DNA of 64,000 bases from positions 25,771 to 89,770 of the forward strand of contig SVIN01000003.1 of the NCBI GenBank assembly GCA_015069495.1. Direction: 5' to 3'. The notes under the pieces are model-generated. The model ran no database searches. It saw nothing but the letters and a program-made list of their open reading frames with translations, and was not told where the DNA came from. The stretch comes from Clostridiales bacterium. GTDB lineage: Bacteria; Bacillota; Clostridia; Christensenellales; Borkfalkiaceae. Positions 27,772-39,250 of the stretch are shown piece by piece. Made by a program: the position numbers and the translations under genes. The stretch's first letter is position 1; every line of letters starts with the position of its first letter.

Positions 27772-29262
27772 TTATTGATGATATTTTTTAATACTTTCAA
27801 TCGCAGCCTCTTCTAAGTCGTGCAATTTTGTATATTTATTAAACAGCTCCAATACGCCTTCCCATCCAAAGGTTGGCAAATATTGATTACGGATAAATCT
27901 GCCTAAACGATCCTCTTTTGTCCCTTCCAACGCATTCTCCAACTTACCGCGTGATTTCAATAAATCAAACGCAGGGAATAAACGCTGTTTCGCAAAATCC
28001 TCACTTAAAGACAATTCCAAATTGGCAATCGGCATCAATTCCGATTTCAATATATCATCCGAGGGATTCCCCGTATCCGTACATAACGCACCAACGATAG
28101 TCAGCGAACCGCCGTTTTCAAAGCAACGCGCCGCACCAAAATAGCGTTTAAGGTATTGCACGGTTTTACTTTCCATGCCACCCGCCAAAACTTTACCGCC
28201 CGCAGAAGCGTCCGTATCGTTGTAAGCGCGCGCAAGCGCGTTTAAGGAATCAACAAATAACATTACGTGTCGCCCGCATTCTGCCATACGTTTTGCGCGT
28301 CGAAGAATAAAATCAGCAACAAAAACTTGCCGTTCAGGCGAATCCTCATAGGTTGTAAACAACACGCTTTCTTTATCGTACATTTTACGGAAATGGGCAA
28401 CTGTTTCAGGCGCCTGGTCTATCAAAAGCGAATATATACACAGATTGGAATTATTCAACGTTGCAGATTGGTGCATATCCGCAAGCAACGTAGTTTTTCC
28501 AGTTTTGGGCGGTGCCAACACCAACCCGCGTTGTCCCAAGCCAATGGGCATTAACCATTGTAACATTTTCCCTGCGACAGAACCTTTTTCTTTATCGTAG
28601 AAAACAATTTGTTCCTTGGGATAACAGACGGCTTTCTCGTCAAATTCACCTCTATGAAAGGTATCAACGACATAATCATTGACCGTCAAAACCGTGGTTG
28701 CAACCAACATCGTTTGACGTTTTTCCGCATAGCAAGTAATCATATCCCCTTCCCGCAAATCATACATACGAATAGTATCCACGGAAATAACCACTCGTTT
28801 ATCCGAATCGATACAATTTAACGGTAACAGCATGGAAACGCCGTTTAAAGTTTCCAATTGTCCGCGGTATATTTCCTTTTCGGTTACTTTTCTAAATTTA
28901 TCCGCATCGGGGTCTTCTACCGAAAACATGTAAGGAGTCCCCCTCGTCTTCTTTACAAACGCTTTATACTCTAGCAATTGAGGGTTATCCGCATTGGATG
29001 CAGACATCATACGCAAACGTCTTATCCCCTCGTGAATTTTTGGATCCACAAAGTCATTTTTTACAGGCGCGCCGCGCAATGACGGTAACTGCGGAGCAAC
29101 GTCACCTACAAGCACCGCAACAATTTCCTCAATCAAGACCTGTTTTTTCTTATCTTTCGTTGGTTTATCCACCCCGATTTCACGGCCATAGGCGCGCAAT
29201 TTATCCAATGAAAAGCCATCGAGAAATTGTTTACACAAATATTTAAATTCAATCGTATCCAT
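27772..29262 (-). CDS. rho: Transcription termination factor Rho, divergent
   Basis: Rho N domain, GLGQRGLVLAPPKTGKTTLL, VDSLNALARAYND, FGAARCFENGGSLTIVGA; several signature residues differ (see findings). Confidence 0.9.
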   Translation of the reverse strand: MDTIEFKYLCKQFLDGFSLDKLRAYGREIGVDKPTKDKKKQVLIEEIVAVLVGDVAPQLPSLRGAPVKNDFVDPKIHEGIRRLRMMSASNADNPQLLEYKAFVKKTRGTPYMFSVEDPDADKFRKVTEKEIYRGQLETLNGVSMLLPLNCIDSDKRVVISVDTIRMYDLREGDMITCYAEKRQTMLVATTVLTVNDYVVDTFHRGEFDEKAVCYPKEQIVFYDKEKGSVAGKMLQWLMPIGLGQRGLVLAPPKTGKTTLLADMHQSATLNNSNLCIYSLLIDQAPETVAHFRKMYDKESVLFTTYEDSPERQVFVADFILRRAKRMAECGRHVMLFVDSLNALARAYNDTDASAGGKVLAGGMESKTVQYLKRYFGAARCFENGGSLTIVGALCTDTGNPSDDILKSELMPIANLELSLSEDFAKQRLFPAFDLLKSRGKLENALEGTKEDRLGRFIRNQYLPTFGWEGVLELFNKYTKLHDLEEAAIESIKKYHQ

Positions 29263-29263
29263 C

Positions 29264-29914
29264 TTACTTGCTACGCTCCATATACAGTATTTCTCCCGCC
29301 ATATCTTCTATCTTATCAGCGGTCAGAAGATATTCGCCATCAGGACAAGCAATCACCTTTTCAGGTTGAACTTTCGATAAGAAATCAGCAATCGGCGCAA
29401 TATCCAATCCCCCGTCAGCAGGACGGTAATGCATAGGAATCAAAAGCTTTGGCATAAGTTTATCTGCGTATTCTCTCGCCTGCAATGCATCGATGGTATA
29501 AGTCCCTCCAACGGGAATCAACCAAACGTCTGCATCTGATACCGCTTGCGCGGTTTTATCGCTATATTCTTCCCCTAAATCGCCAAAATGACAGAAGGTG
29601 ATACCATCCATGACAAATTGAAAAACAACGTTTTTACCGCGCAACGCGCCTTGTTTCGGGTCGTGCCAAGTATCCATACCTTTCACGGAAATCCCTTTGA
29701 TCGTATAATTCCCCGATTCGCTTAGAACCGTCGGCATCCCGCCAATGGCATTTAAATAGGCATGATCAAAATGCCCATGGCTGACCAACACGATATCCGC
29801 GGTCAATCCTCTCGGCAATTCATACCCAACGCGGGTATAAGGGTCGGTGATTAATTTTGTTCCGTCCTTTGCCTCAAAACAAAAACATGAATGTCCCAGA
29901 TAAGTAATTTTCAT
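29264..29914 (-). CDS. UPF0173-type metal-dependent hydrolase (MBL fold)
   Basis: MKITYLGHSCFCFE, VLVSHGHFDHAYLNA. Confidence 0.9.
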   Translation of the reverse strand: MKITYLGHSCFCFEAKDGTKLITDPYTRVGYELPRGLTADIVLVSHGHFDHAYLNAIGGMPTVLSESGNYTIKGISVKGMDTWHDPKQGALRGKNVVFQFVMDGITFCHFGDLGEEYSDKTAQAVSDADVWLIPVGGTYTIDALQAREYADKLMPKLLIPMHYRPADGGLDIAPIADFLSKVQPEKVIACPDGEYLLTADKIEDMAGEILYMERSK

Positions 29915-29924
29915 GGTATTTTCC

Positions 29925-30326
29925 TCAATCTATCAATCTACCTAAAATGCGCAGTTGCATATTTTGTCTTTCGCCTGATACAATCAAATCGTACTTTAAT
30001 GAAATCAAGAGAGATTTTTCGCGAATGGAATACTGTACGGCGCGAGTCAACGTTTGAATGTCACCCGATGAACCACCAATACCTAACTCACCTCGTGTAG
30101 TTTTGCCTCGCACCAAATGCAAGCGTAAGGTGTAATCACCTTGCCGTTCCACAATAGCGGTTTCCCCTTCCAATTGTAGAGAAACTTCGGCATTTTCTTC
30201 ACGATAATACACCTTTGCGGTTGGAATAAATAAATCCATTTCCCCTTCGCGCGCAATCGTATTTTCCTGCCCGTCCACAATCGTTGTAATCGTCAACCTG
30301 CATTTTTTCATGCCATTTTTCACCAT
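29925..30326 (-). CDS. DUF1934 family beta-barrel protein
   Basis: Small protein with YwiB-like pattern (MQLRILGRL C-terminus). Confidence 0.7.
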   Translation of the reverse strand: MVKNGMKKCRLTITTIVDGQENTIAREGEMDLFIPTAKVYYREENAEVSLQLEGETAIVERQGDYTLRLHLVRGKTTRGELGIGGSSGDIQTLTRAVQYSIREKSLLISLKYDLIVSGERQNMQLRILGRLID

Positions 30327-30407
30327 TTTTCGACTATTTTATACTATTATATCAAATATTGTTCAAAATGTAAACTCTACAAAGGCTTTTTTGAAAAATA
30401 ATCTTTT

Positions 30408-31232
30408 TTAATCATTGTCGCGCTTGATACTTTCGCGTATCAAACGACCTTCGCGCAAGGCATTACTCAATCCCTCAGCATCATAATTTTTGAGCGCGGT
30501 TAAGTACACGGTCAAATTTTCAATCAAACCTTCCAACTCAGCTTGCACGCATGCGCGATTTTCCATGTATAATTGTGTCCAAATTTTCTCATCAACACCT
30601 GCAATACGGGTCATGTCTTGAAAACTTCCACCGGTAAAGCCGTTACAACGGTTGACCTGCGGACTTTTCACGTAGGCGTTGGACACGATATGGGCAAGTT
30701 GAGAGGTTAAGGCGATTTTTTTATCGTGTTCCTCTGCGGAGCACTCCACAATTCTGCCAAATCCCATTGCGTTGGCATACGCCTTAATTTCCTCAACCGC
30801 CTCTAGATTTGTCTGCGGAGCGATGGTGATAATTAAGTTTGCACCTTGAAACAAGCTTGGTGTAGCGGAGCTTATCCCCGAAGTTTCCTTACCTGCCATC
30901 GGGTGAATACCTACGTAGCGATAATTGCGATTTTGCGCATATACAGCCCGCTCTATGCCGCCTTTTACCCCGCAAATATCACTAACCAACGCACCGTCCT
31001 TAAACCTTGCAGTGGTTAAATATTCTGTGGTTGCTTGAGGGGGAATTGCAATAAACACGATATCGTATTGTGAAATATCCGTCCCGCGAGCGGAAATATA
31101 CCCTGCCTGCAAAGCATATTGAATAGAAGCATCGTTGCAATCAAAACCATCTACCGTATACCCCGCATTCGTCAACGCGCCACAGATAGAACCGCCTATA
31201 ATCCCTAACCCTATTACCGCAATCTGTTTCAT
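30408..31232 (-). CDS. tyrA: Prephenate dehydrogenase
   Basis: MKQIAVIGLGIIGGSICGAL Rossmann motif, VGIHPMAGKETSG. Confidence 0.9.
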   Translation of the reverse strand: MKQIAVIGLGIIGGSICGALTNAGYTVDGFDCNDASIQYALQAGYISARGTDISQYDIVFIAIPPQATTEYLTTARFKDGALVSDICGVKGGIERAVYAQNRNYRYVGIHPMAGKETSGISSATPSLFQGANLIITIAPQTNLEAVEEIKAYANAMGFGRIVECSAEEHDKKIALTSQLAHIVSNAYVKSPQVNRCNGFTGGSFQDMTRIAGVDEKIWTQLYMENRACVQAELEGLIENLTVYLTALKNYDAEGLSNALREGRLIRESIKRDND

Positions 31233-31304
31233 ATTTTTTCTCCTATTGCAATTATCATACCACATTCTAACGCAAATTTCAAGTATTACAAAAATTATTT
31301 TAAT

Positions 31305-31332
31305 AGAAAACGGAGAGAATTTCTTCTCCCCG
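31305..31332 (-). terminator. Intrinsic terminator downstream of spoIIID
   Basis: Minus strand CGGGGAGAA-GAAA-TTCTCTCCG followed by TTTTC. Confidence 0.65.
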
Positions 31333-31336
31333 CCCC

Positions 31337-31594
31337 TTATCTTTGTTTTTTTGAAATATATTTTTCGCGTGTAGCAATTCCACCGCGTATATGTCGTTCG
31401 CTTAAATTGAGCGCCAACACCTCTTTCGTTCGTTCATACAAAGCTGTGTCTATGTATTGCAAACGTTCGGCAACATCTTTATGTACCGTAGATTTACTGA
31501 TAGAAAAATGCGCGGAACACGCACGGACGGTACAACCCGTCGCTACGATATATTCCGCACATTTTATAGCTCGTTCTTCAATATATTCCCACAA
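31337..31594 (-). CDS. spoIIID: Sporulation transcriptional regulator SpoIIID
   Basis: 85 aa; IEERAIKCAEYIVATGCTVRACSAHFSISKSTVHKDVAERL. Confidence 0.93.
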   Translation of the reverse strand: MWEYIEERAIKCAEYIVATGCTVRACSAHFSISKSTVHKDVAERLQYIDTALYERTKEVLALNLSERHIRGGIATREKYISKKQR

Positions 31595-31669
31595 AATCCC
31601 GACCTCCGTTATACAAGCTTACGGAATATTCTATGTCGGTTTTTTGCGAGTTATAACTATTTTATCCGT

Positions 31670-34135
31670 TTATTCGGCATTTTTGTAAGGCATAGGGATG
31701 ACGTTCACCACCGAATCTTCCGCATAGCGGGAAATCTTCTTCGCCTTGGAACTCTGCATCATGATGGAAATGTCTTCGCTGGAAAGTTCGGAGACGTTGT
31801 GATTTTTCTCTTCGACCGCCAACATATAAGGAGTCGTAACGTATGCTGCCGTCAGGACGCTTGCCCCCTCGCTTAATCCTACAATCACCGAACCTTTTTT
31901 GTATCGTTTGGATGGTTCGATATGGGAAACGAGTACCTTTTTGAATTTACCTTCGGTTGTCGCGATAATAACCTCGCCTTCTTCGTTGATTTGCGTCATT
32001 AACACAACATTGTCGCCCTCACGGAGCATGATACCGCGCACACCCGTGGCTACTCTGCCCTGCGTCGGGATATCGTCCTTTTTCGCATTCAAACAGATAC
32101 CCTCTTTGGTTACCATTAAAATGGTATCTTCCTCATTGATATCCTCTTCAACGCCTAATACTTCATCGTCTTCGTTGAGTTTTACCGCTTGGAACGAGTC
32201 TTTACGTTGATCATATTCCGACCAATCAGACTTCTTAATCATACCTTTCTTGGTAAAGAACATCAAACTGCCGTAAGGCAAACGTTCGCCAACCGCAAAC
32301 ATCGAAACAACTTTTTCACCCGCTTCCGCATCCTCGGACAAATCCTTTAAGGTGAAGCCGTCGTCGGTCAGTTTACATTCTAATTCGGCGTCGGAAATAT
32401 CAATCTTGTGGCAATTACCATAGTTGGTAAAAGCAAAAATGCGTTGATCGGTCACCGTTTGCAAGAGTTTCGTTGCAATTAAATGGGGTTTAAATTTACC
32501 GTCTAATTCTTTTTGCAGCGCATCTACTTGCTTGCCTGTCAAAACCTTAAATCTCTCATCCGCGGTATATACCAAGGTACAAGACACGCCAGGTTTCTTT
32601 TCGTTTGCGGTTGCCAAGGTTTCGTCCGCTTCTTCCCTTGTATAAACCAACTTGGATTTTCTAGGCGAAGGATATGCGTTTTTAATTTCGGTAATTTCTT
32701 CCTTAACCACCTGCAACTGCAAATCTCCGCTCTTGGAAATTGCGGTAAGGCGTTTGATTTGCTTTTTCAGCTCTTTTAACTCGTTTTCAAGTTTAAAAAT
32801 TTCAAGCTTTGTCAAACGAGCGAGTTTCAAATCCAAAATCGCTTGCGCTTGTTCGCGAGAGATTTCGAAACGTTCCATCAACTTATTTCTTGCATCTGCC
32901 GTACTGTCGGATTTTTTAATAATCGCGATGACCTCGTCAATGTTTTGAACGGCAATAATCAACCCTTCCAAGATATGGCAACGGGCTTCCGCTTGCTCCA
33001 ATTCAAACAAAGTTCTGCGTTTGATGACTTTTTGTTGGTATTTCACGTAATGACGAATGACTTCCATAAGCCCCAACTGCTGAGGTTTGCCGTCCGCAAT
33101 TACGACCATATTGATACCGAAAGTAATTTCCAAATCGGTATATTTGTACAAACACTTCAAGATGGCGTCCACGTCTGCATCTTTCTTAATGCGAATGACC
33201 GCGCGCATACCCGTACGGTCGGATTCGTCCGCAACGTGGTCAAGCCCTGCCAATTCTTCCTTCTTTTCTTCGCGGAGATCTACGATTTTACGCAAAAGCT
33301 GTGCTTTATTCACCTGATAAGGCAATTCGGTAATAACCAAATTCGTCTTGCCGTTATCCGTCTTTTCCATAAGAATCTTCGAGCGAAGCGTGATTTTACC
33401 GCGCCCCGTTTTATAGGCTTGAATCAACTCGTTTGCGATAATCAAACCACCCGTAGGAAAATCGGGCGACGGTATATATTCCATCATTTCTTCCAGGGAA
33501 ATGGCAGGATTATCGATATAGGCAACTACACCGTTGATAACTTCTTCCAGGTTATGGGTAGGAATGTTGGTCGCCAACCCTACTGCAATACCCGAAGCAC
33601 CGTTGACAAGCAAGTTCGGGAAACGTCCGGGCAATACGTCCGGTTCTTCCAAACTATCGTCGAAGTTGGGTGAGAACGTAACCGTTTGCTTATCGATATC
33701 ACGCAAAAGCTCCAACGCCAAAGGCTGCATTCTGGCTTCCGTATAACGCATAGCCGCCGCAGGGTCACCGTCCACGGAACCATAGTTACCGTGACCGTCA
33801 ATCAAGGTTTTCCCCATGTTGAAATCCTGTGCCATGCGCACCATCGCATCGTATACCGAGCTGTCGCCGTGAGGGTGGTATTTACCCATGCAGTCCCCAA
33901 CGATACGCGCGCTTTTTTTATGCGGTTTATCGGGCGTCAAACCCATTTCTTTCATTGTATATAAAATACGTCTTTGTACGGGTTTTAAGCCGTCTTCCAC
34001 TCGAGGAAGAGCGCGGTCAAGGATAACAAATTCTGCATACGGCAACATAGACGAATGCAAAACTCGTTCAAGAGGTTCGACAAACAATTGCCCTTGCGGT
34101 TCAATCATTTCCGGCTCGTTTTTCTTTCTTGCCAT
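31670..34135 (-). CDS. parC: Type IIA topoisomerase subunit A, topoisomerase IV-like
   Basis: GyrA/ParC fold; catalytic Tyr in MRYTEARM; no GyrA-box QRRGGKG in the C-terminal domain; paired with parE. Confidence 0.8.
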   Translation of the reverse strand: MARKKNEPEMIEPQGQLFVEPLERVLHSSMLPYAEFVILDRALPRVEDGLKPVQRRILYTMKEMGLTPDKPHKKSARIVGDCMGKYHPHGDSSVYDAMVRMAQDFNMGKTLIDGHGNYGSVDGDPAAAMRYTEARMQPLALELLRDIDKQTVTFSPNFDDSLEEPDVLPGRFPNLLVNGASGIAVGLATNIPTHNLEEVINGVVAYIDNPAISLEEMMEYIPSPDFPTGGLIIANELIQAYKTGRGKITLRSKILMEKTDNGKTNLVITELPYQVNKAQLLRKIVDLREEKKEELAGLDHVADESDRTGMRAVIRIKKDADVDAILKCLYKYTDLEITFGINMVVIADGKPQQLGLMEVIRHYVKYQQKVIKRRTLFELEQAEARCHILEGLIIAVQNIDEVIAIIKKSDSTADARNKLMERFEISREQAQAILDLKLARLTKLEIFKLENELKELKKQIKRLTAISKSGDLQLQVVKEEITEIKNAYPSPRKSKLVYTREEADETLATANEKKPGVSCTLVYTADERFKVLTGKQVDALQKELDGKFKPHLIATKLLQTVTDQRIFAFTNYGNCHKIDISDAELECKLTDDGFTLKDLSEDAEAGEKVVSMFAVGERLPYGSLMFFTKKGMIKKSDWSEYDQRKDSFQAVKLNEDDEVLGVEEDINEEDTILMVTKEGICLNAKKDDIPTQGRVATGVRGIMLREGDNVVLMTQINEEGEVIIATTEGKFKKVLVSHIEPSKRYKKGSVIVGLSEGASVLTAAYVTTPYMLAVEEKNHNVSELSSEDISIMMQSSKAKKISRYAEDSVVNVIPMPYKNAE

Positions 34136-34136
34136 C

Positions 34137-36293
34137 TTAATCTTCCTCCTTCTTTTCCGTTTGTTTACGTCTTTCTATGAAGCCGTCTCGCTTATCAAAG
34201 TTTGCATACTTTGCAAGGAATTCCTTTCTGCCGTCTACCTTATCCCCCATCAAAGTGGTAATCATACGTTCCGCTTTCGCCGCGTCTTCTACCGTAACTT
34301 GAATAAGATTACGCGTTGCGGGGTTCATAGTCGTTTCCCAAAGCTGGTCGGCATTCATTTCACCAAGCCCTTTGTAGCGTTGCAACTTGCAACCATTGCC
34401 AAGCTTTTTGATTTTTTCGTCCAATTCTTTATCATCGTACGCGTATTCAACCTTGTCTCCTTTATACACTTTATACAAAGGTGGCATACCGATATACACG
34501 TGCCCTGCGTTGACAAGCGGGCGCATGTAACGGAAGAAGAAGGTCAACAAAATACAGCGGATGTGCATACCGTCTTGGTCGGCATCCGAAAGAATGATGA
34601 CTTTATGATAATTGATTTTATCCAATTTGAAATCAGGATCGATGCCCGCACCAATTGCGCTGATCATCGTACGAATTTCTTCGTTTTCCAAAATTTGAGA
34701 AAGTTTTTTCTTTTCTACGTTCAACGGTTTCCCACGCAAAGGCAAAATCGATTGATATTGTCTAACGCGGGCTTGTTTTGCCGTACCGCCTGCCGAGTCA
34801 CCCTCTACGATGAACATTTCGTTCAATTCGGGTTTTCTACCCGAACAGCCCGCAAGTTTTCCGACCAAGGTCAAGCCGTCGATGCTGTTTTTCGCACGTG
34901 CATTATCCTTTGCCGTCTTTGCCGCAATACGGGATTTCGCCGCGCCTTGCGCCTTTTTGATGATTTCTTCCATCGTCTTTTTGTAGCCGCGAACGTTTTT
35001 AAATTCGTTAAAACCTTCGATAACCGTCGCTTCTACCGCAGGACGGGCTTCCGTATTACCAAGCTTCGTCTTGGTTTGACCTTCGAATTGTACATTTGCC
35101 ATCTTAATCGACAAGACAACCGCCAAACCTTCGCTGAAATCGTCCCCTTGGAAGTTTGCGTCCTTTTCCTTTAAGAACCCGTTGCTTCTTGCAAATTCGT
35201 TCAATACACGCGTTAAACCCGAACGGAAACCCATTTCGTGGTAACCGCCCTCGGGGGTAGGAATGTTGTTGACGAACGAGAACATACTTTCTCTGTATTC
35301 GCCCGTATGTTGAATGGAAAATTCCACCTGAATATCATTTTTAACCGCTTTGTAATAAATCGGTTGCGCGTAAAGTTTTTTCTTTCCTTCGTTTAAACTC
35401 TTAACATAGTCGGAAATACCGCCGTCATATCTAAACGTGACGCGGTAAGGCTCGCTTTCCAAAGCCAATTCATCCAATTCACCGAACAAGGATTGTTGAC
35501 CGTCCATTGAAGGGGTTTCTTCCGCCACGTCTTCTGTCGAGGCTTCCTCGTCCGTAGGTTCATCGTCCGCATACAACATACGAGCGCGCTTTGCTTCCGC
35601 CATCGTAATACGTTCGTCCACCAAGGTAATTTCCACCCCGCGATTTAAAAAGGCAAGCTGGCGAAGGCGTTCTTCTACCGTATCCAAGTCGAAATCAAGT
35701 TCAGAGAAAACTTGACCGTCGGGTTTGAAGCGTACCAACGTACCTTTACGGCTGGTGGTAATGCCCGTATCTTCCAAAGGACCATCAGGCAAACCAGAAT
35801 CAATCTTCTTCTTGCGCGCGTTATATTTAGAATGGAAACTCATTTTATAAACGCGCTTATTGCGGCAAACTTCAACGGTCAGCCATTCGGAAAGAGCGTT
35901 GGTAACCGACGCGCCTACACCGTGCAAGCCGCCCGAATATTCATAATTCCCCTGCCCGAATTTACCGCCTGCGTGCAATTTCGTGAAGACAAGCTGAACA
36001 CCCGAAACTTTTTCTTTCGGGTGAATGTCGGTGGGAATGCCACGGCCGTTATCTTCAACGGATGCACTTCCGTCTGCATATAAAGTTACTTTTACACGAT
36101 TTGCGTGTCCGTTTGCAGCCTCGTCAATGGCGTTGTCTACAATTTCCCACAGGATATGGTGTAAACCTTTGATACCCGTAGAACCAATATACATACCCGG
36201 ACGCATACGAACCGCGTCAAGCCCTTCCAATACCTCTAAGTTTTTGGCGCTGTATTCATCGTTTTTTACAATATCTTTCTTCTTTTCTGCCAT
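34137..36293 (-). CDS. parE: Type IIA topoisomerase subunit B, topoisomerase IV-like
   Basis: [48 protein letters not shown]; carries an acidic insert [20 protein letters not shown]. Confidence 0.82.
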   Translation of the reverse strand: MAEKKKDIVKNDEYSAKNLEVLEGLDAVRMRPGMYIGSTGIKGLHHILWEIVDNAIDEAANGHANRVKVTLYADGSASVEDNGRGIPTDIHPKEKVSGVQLVFTKLHAGGKFGQGNYEYSGGLHGVGASVTNALSEWLTVEVCRNKRVYKMSFHSKYNARKKKIDSGLPDGPLEDTGITTSRKGTLVRFKPDGQVFSELDFDLDTVEERLRQLAFLNRGVEITLVDERITMAEAKRARMLYADDEPTDEEASTEDVAEETPSMDGQQSLFGELDELALESEPYRVTFRYDGGISDYVKSLNEGKKKLYAQPIYYKAVKNDIQVEFSIQHTGEYRESMFSFVNNIPTPEGGYHEMGFRSGLTRVLNEFARSNGFLKEKDANFQGDDFSEGLAVVLSIKMANVQFEGQTKTKLGNTEARPAVEATVIEGFNEFKNVRGYKKTMEEIIKKAQGAAKSRIAAKTAKDNARAKNSIDGLTLVGKLAGCSGRKPELNEMFIVEGDSAGGTAKQARVRQYQSILPLRGKPLNVEKKKLSQILENEEIRTMISAIGAGIDPDFKLDKINYHKVIILSDADQDGMHIRCILLTFFFRYMRPLVNAGHVYIGMPPLYKVYKGDKVEYAYDDKELDEKIKKLGNGCKLQRYKGLGEMNADQLWETTMNPATRNLIQVTVEDAAKAERMITTLMGDKVDGRKEFLAKYANFDKRDGFIERRKQTEKKEED

Positions 36294-36464
36294 TTTACCC
36301 TCAATCGTCCGCTACTACAGCCACTGACCGCAAAGGGTCAGTTTTCGCCATAATATACCATTTTAAGTTTATTATAACATTTTTTTTGTATTTTTTCAAA
36401 TGTTTTAACGGATTTTTATCCACTTATCCGTATTTTTATGTGGAAAACCTCTCAATTTATACAA

Positions 36465-38852
36465 TTATTCAATCACTGCAAGTTCTTTCAAGGCACGCGT
36501 AAACGCGATATATTTTTCGCTTGCCGTCATTCCTTTCGTAACAACAACGACCGAGGTAAATTCTAACCCCTTACTTTCATACACGGTCATCACGTTCACT
36601 TTCGAACGAGAAACTTTTCCCTTAGCATGTATGTCATTATAGGTTTTTTTCAGGTAGTTTTCCTTTTCACTCGCCGCGCAAATCACTGCCTTTAAACCCT
36701 TCTTATTTTTGAAGAAGCCACTGATGCCGCGTTGACCGATTTTTACCACCTCGGGGCCATCGTAACCAATCGATTGCATGTCGATACCCAATCCATCCGC
36801 AACAAAGGATACGATTTGGTTGGTGTTGCGGTAGTTTTGGTTTAGCTCATACACCTCAAAATCGGAAAATTCCGTTTTCCAATCCCGAATTCCGCGCCAT
36901 GCAGTCACGTTTTGCGCTACGTCACCAAAAACGTTAAAAGACGCTTTGGGATTGATTTTACAAAGTAAATCATATTCACAAGCGGAAATATCCTGCCCTT
37001 CGTCCACAAACACATAGGAATATACGGGTGAAAGCCTATCGCATATCCCTGCGCAAATCACACACAGCGCGTACGCATCCGATTGGTACATCGCCTTAGA
37101 GGTCATGCCATAGTTCACTTTATATTTTTTAACCGTTTCTCGATAAAAATACCGTACAATATCAATAAATTCGTCCCCACCGCCGATTTGTTGAAAATCC
37201 TTCTCCCCTCTAAGATAGAGGTAGAATTCGGAAAAAGCCGTGTTACTTTCACCAATAATACGAACCTTTTCCAAGGTTTTTTCGATTTCTTGTAAAATTT
37301 CCTTACGGCGGGCAATACGGTCGGCATACATATACACGTCAATATCGCCAATGCGTTGTTTAAACCGCATCAAATCGGAGATTTCGCGCTCGATTTCCCC
37401 TTTCAACTCCTCCAACGAACTCTCCCCGCTGGCGATAATCCGTTCGGTGTTTTTCACCGCGAAAGTTGCGCTCTTGTAAAAAGACATCAACTGACGGTAG
37501 AAATATTCGGGGGATTTGGATTGTTCAGTTTTTAAGGTGCCGTTGAAGAAGTCCTCAATATCCAAAATACAGTTCATCAATTCACGGAATGGTTTGGTAT
37601 AATACAACCCGCCTTCCTTGCGTTCTTTGATTTCACCAAGCACCGCACGGCGCACACGCATGGAAGCGTTTTTAATCCCCTCGTACGCCGATAACTGTCG
37701 CTTGCTGTCACTGATAATATCCTCGATAAAGTCTCGGCATTCTTCCCCAGTAAACAAACCGTAAAGGTTGTCGAATACTTTGTCTTGCTTTTTACGGATA
37801 TCAGCCACAAACTGCGGGGAATATATATAGGCAAGATATCTTTCGTCTTCCGCTTGCGAGGGCTCAATTTTACCCGTAAGGTCGATTTTTTCGTTTTTGA
37901 GGACTTGCAGGAAATATTCGTATGCCGTCAAAGTTTTCACACGGTCAAGTTCAAGAATTTCCGCAAGCTCGTCAATAAATGCATTGAAAGAGTTACTAGG
38001 GGTGATAATCAATACGTCACGCGGTTTGATATTTTCATTATTATACATAAGATAACTCAAACGGTGCAACATGACCATCGTTTTACCGCTGCCCGCACAA
38101 CCTTGCAAGATAAAGTTCCCTTTTTCAGGGCGGGTGATAATTTCGTATTGTTTTTCTTGTATCGTTTCGATAATATCACGAACCGAGGTTTCTTCCTTTC
38201 TCGCCTTGATGATTTCACGAAGATATGGGTCTAATACGTTTTCTTCGTCGCGGTCGGCAATTTCTTCCGCAGACAGATAATCTTTCAAAGATAAATATTC
38301 GTTTTTATAATCGAGCACCTTACCGCTTTTTGTTCGAATTGCACGGCGTAAAATAGTTTTATACTCATACTCGTTAAAGGTAAAGGAAGAACAGCTTTTT
38401 TGGTAATAACGACGGGCAACGGGCGTGCGCCAATCTAAAATTTCCAAACGGATATCCCCTTTTTTACCGATATAATAACTGTTGTAGCCTTCCTTATTGT
38501 CAATCAAATCCATGCGGGCGAAATACGGTTCGTCAAAAAACGGATGGTAACATTCGATTTTTTCATTTTGCCGTTCAATCTCCGCAAGCAAGTTTTTGAT
38601 TTTTCGGTAAGATTCTGCATTATCGCGTTCTTCCTTTTCAAGACGAGCAATTTCCACGCGAGCTTCTTTAATTGCGTTTCTGTGCGGACGAATACGGGCA
38701 ATGCGTAACATCTGCATCACCGCCGACATATGCTCCTCTTCATAAGCGCGTTGCTTTTCATCGTCTAATAAGGATAAAAACCAATCGTGATCCCCTGCTT
38801 TTTGGGGATTGATGAGCGCAAGTAGTTTTTCGTAAGGAATTTTTTCGGACAT
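36465..38852 (-). CDS. helD: HelD-like RNA polymerase recycling motor ATPase (UvrD/Rep superfamily)
   Basis: N-terminal coiled coil, LEILDWRTPVARRYY, Walker A GCAGSGKTMVMLHR, YVFVDEGQDISACEY. Confidence 0.85.
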   Translation of the reverse strand: MSEKIPYEKLLALINPQKAGDHDWFLSLLDDEKQRAYEEEHMSAVMQMLRIARIRPHRNAIKEARVEIARLEKEERDNAESYRKIKNLLAEIERQNEKIECYHPFFDEPYFARMDLIDNKEGYNSYYIGKKGDIRLEILDWRTPVARRYYQKSCSSFTFNEYEYKTILRRAIRTKSGKVLDYKNEYLSLKDYLSAEEIADRDEENVLDPYLREIIKARKEETSVRDIIETIQEKQYEIITRPEKGNFILQGCAGSGKTMVMLHRLSYLMYNNENIKPRDVLIITPSNSFNAFIDELAEILELDRVKTLTAYEYFLQVLKNEKIDLTGKIEPSQAEDERYLAYIYSPQFVADIRKKQDKVFDNLYGLFTGEECRDFIEDIISDSKRQLSAYEGIKNASMRVRRAVLGEIKERKEGGLYYTKPFRELMNCILDIEDFFNGTLKTEQSKSPEYFYRQLMSFYKSATFAVKNTERIIASGESSLEELKGEIEREISDLMRFKQRIGDIDVYMYADRIARRKEILQEIEKTLEKVRIIGESNTAFSEFYLYLRGEKDFQQIGGGDEFIDIVRYFYRETVKKYKVNYGMTSKAMYQSDAYALCVICAGICDRLSPVYSYVFVDEGQDISACEYDLLCKINPKASFNVFGDVAQNVTAWRGIRDWKTEFSDFEVYELNQNYRNTNQIVSFVADGLGIDMQSIGYDGPEVVKIGQRGISGFFKNKKGLKAVICAASEKENYLKKTYNDIHAKGKVSRSKVNVMTVYESKGLEFTSVVVVTKGMTASEKYIAFTRALKELAVIE

Positions 38853-38996
38853 AAATATGCTCTCCTACCATACTTTACCATACTTATTTTTAATCATAGC
38901 ACATTTTTTTAAAAAAGTGAACAGTTTGAACGAAAAATTTTTAAAAGATTTTTTCAGAATTTTACGCGCAAGGGGTAATTTTATAAAAAATCCTAC

Positions 38997-39025
38997 TTGA
39001 CAATGGTAAAAAGACATGCTATACT
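38997..39025 (+). promoter_or_regulatory. Strong consensus sigma-A promoter
   Basis: TTGACA-N17-TATACT about 28 nt upstream of the start codon at 39053. Confidence 0.85.
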
Positions 39026-39052
39026 AATAAAAAATAAACCTTGGAGGTTATT

Positions 39053-39235
39053 ATGGTAACCATTAAAGTCGCGGTTGTAGATCCGTATAAAGCCGATAAA
39101 AGAATTGCCTTAGTCCATGAATCCAAAGCAAGATTTTTCATTGAATTAACGGACGAAAGCCAAGCGGAAATGAAAGTCGCCTTTGTAGATGAATCTGTGG
39201 CTGATTATAAAGTTGCCATGGCAAATATATTCTAG
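39053..39235 (+). CDS. 60-aa beta-repeat protein, DUF6150 / 7(1) septoil knot-like
   Basis: MVTIKVAVVDPYKADKRIALVHESKARFFIELTDESQAEMKVAFVDESVADYKVAMANIF; repeating (K)VxxVDxxxAD units; GGAGG SD. Confidence 0.7.
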   Translation: MVTIKVAVVDPYKADKRIALVHESKARFFIELTDESQAEMKVAFVDESVADYKVAMANIF

Positions 39236-39250
39236 ACTTGAAGAAGGAGA

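Noticed and set aside
32843-33673. 276-aa plus-strand ORF
   Set aside because: Antisense to parC; shadow ORF.
33888-35174. 428-aa plus-strand ORF
   Set aside because: Lies antisense to parC/parE, low-complexity Phe/Arg-rich translation typical of shadow ORFs; the minus-strand genes are strongly conserved.
35512-35590. Acidic insert in ParE as a new domain
   Set aside because: Short low-complexity acidic loop; common kind of insertion and no independent fold evident.
36325-36345. CTGACC-GCAAA-GGGTCAG hairpin upstream of parE
   Set aside because: Possible leader element, but short and without a T-tract in the relevant orientation; not enough to call.
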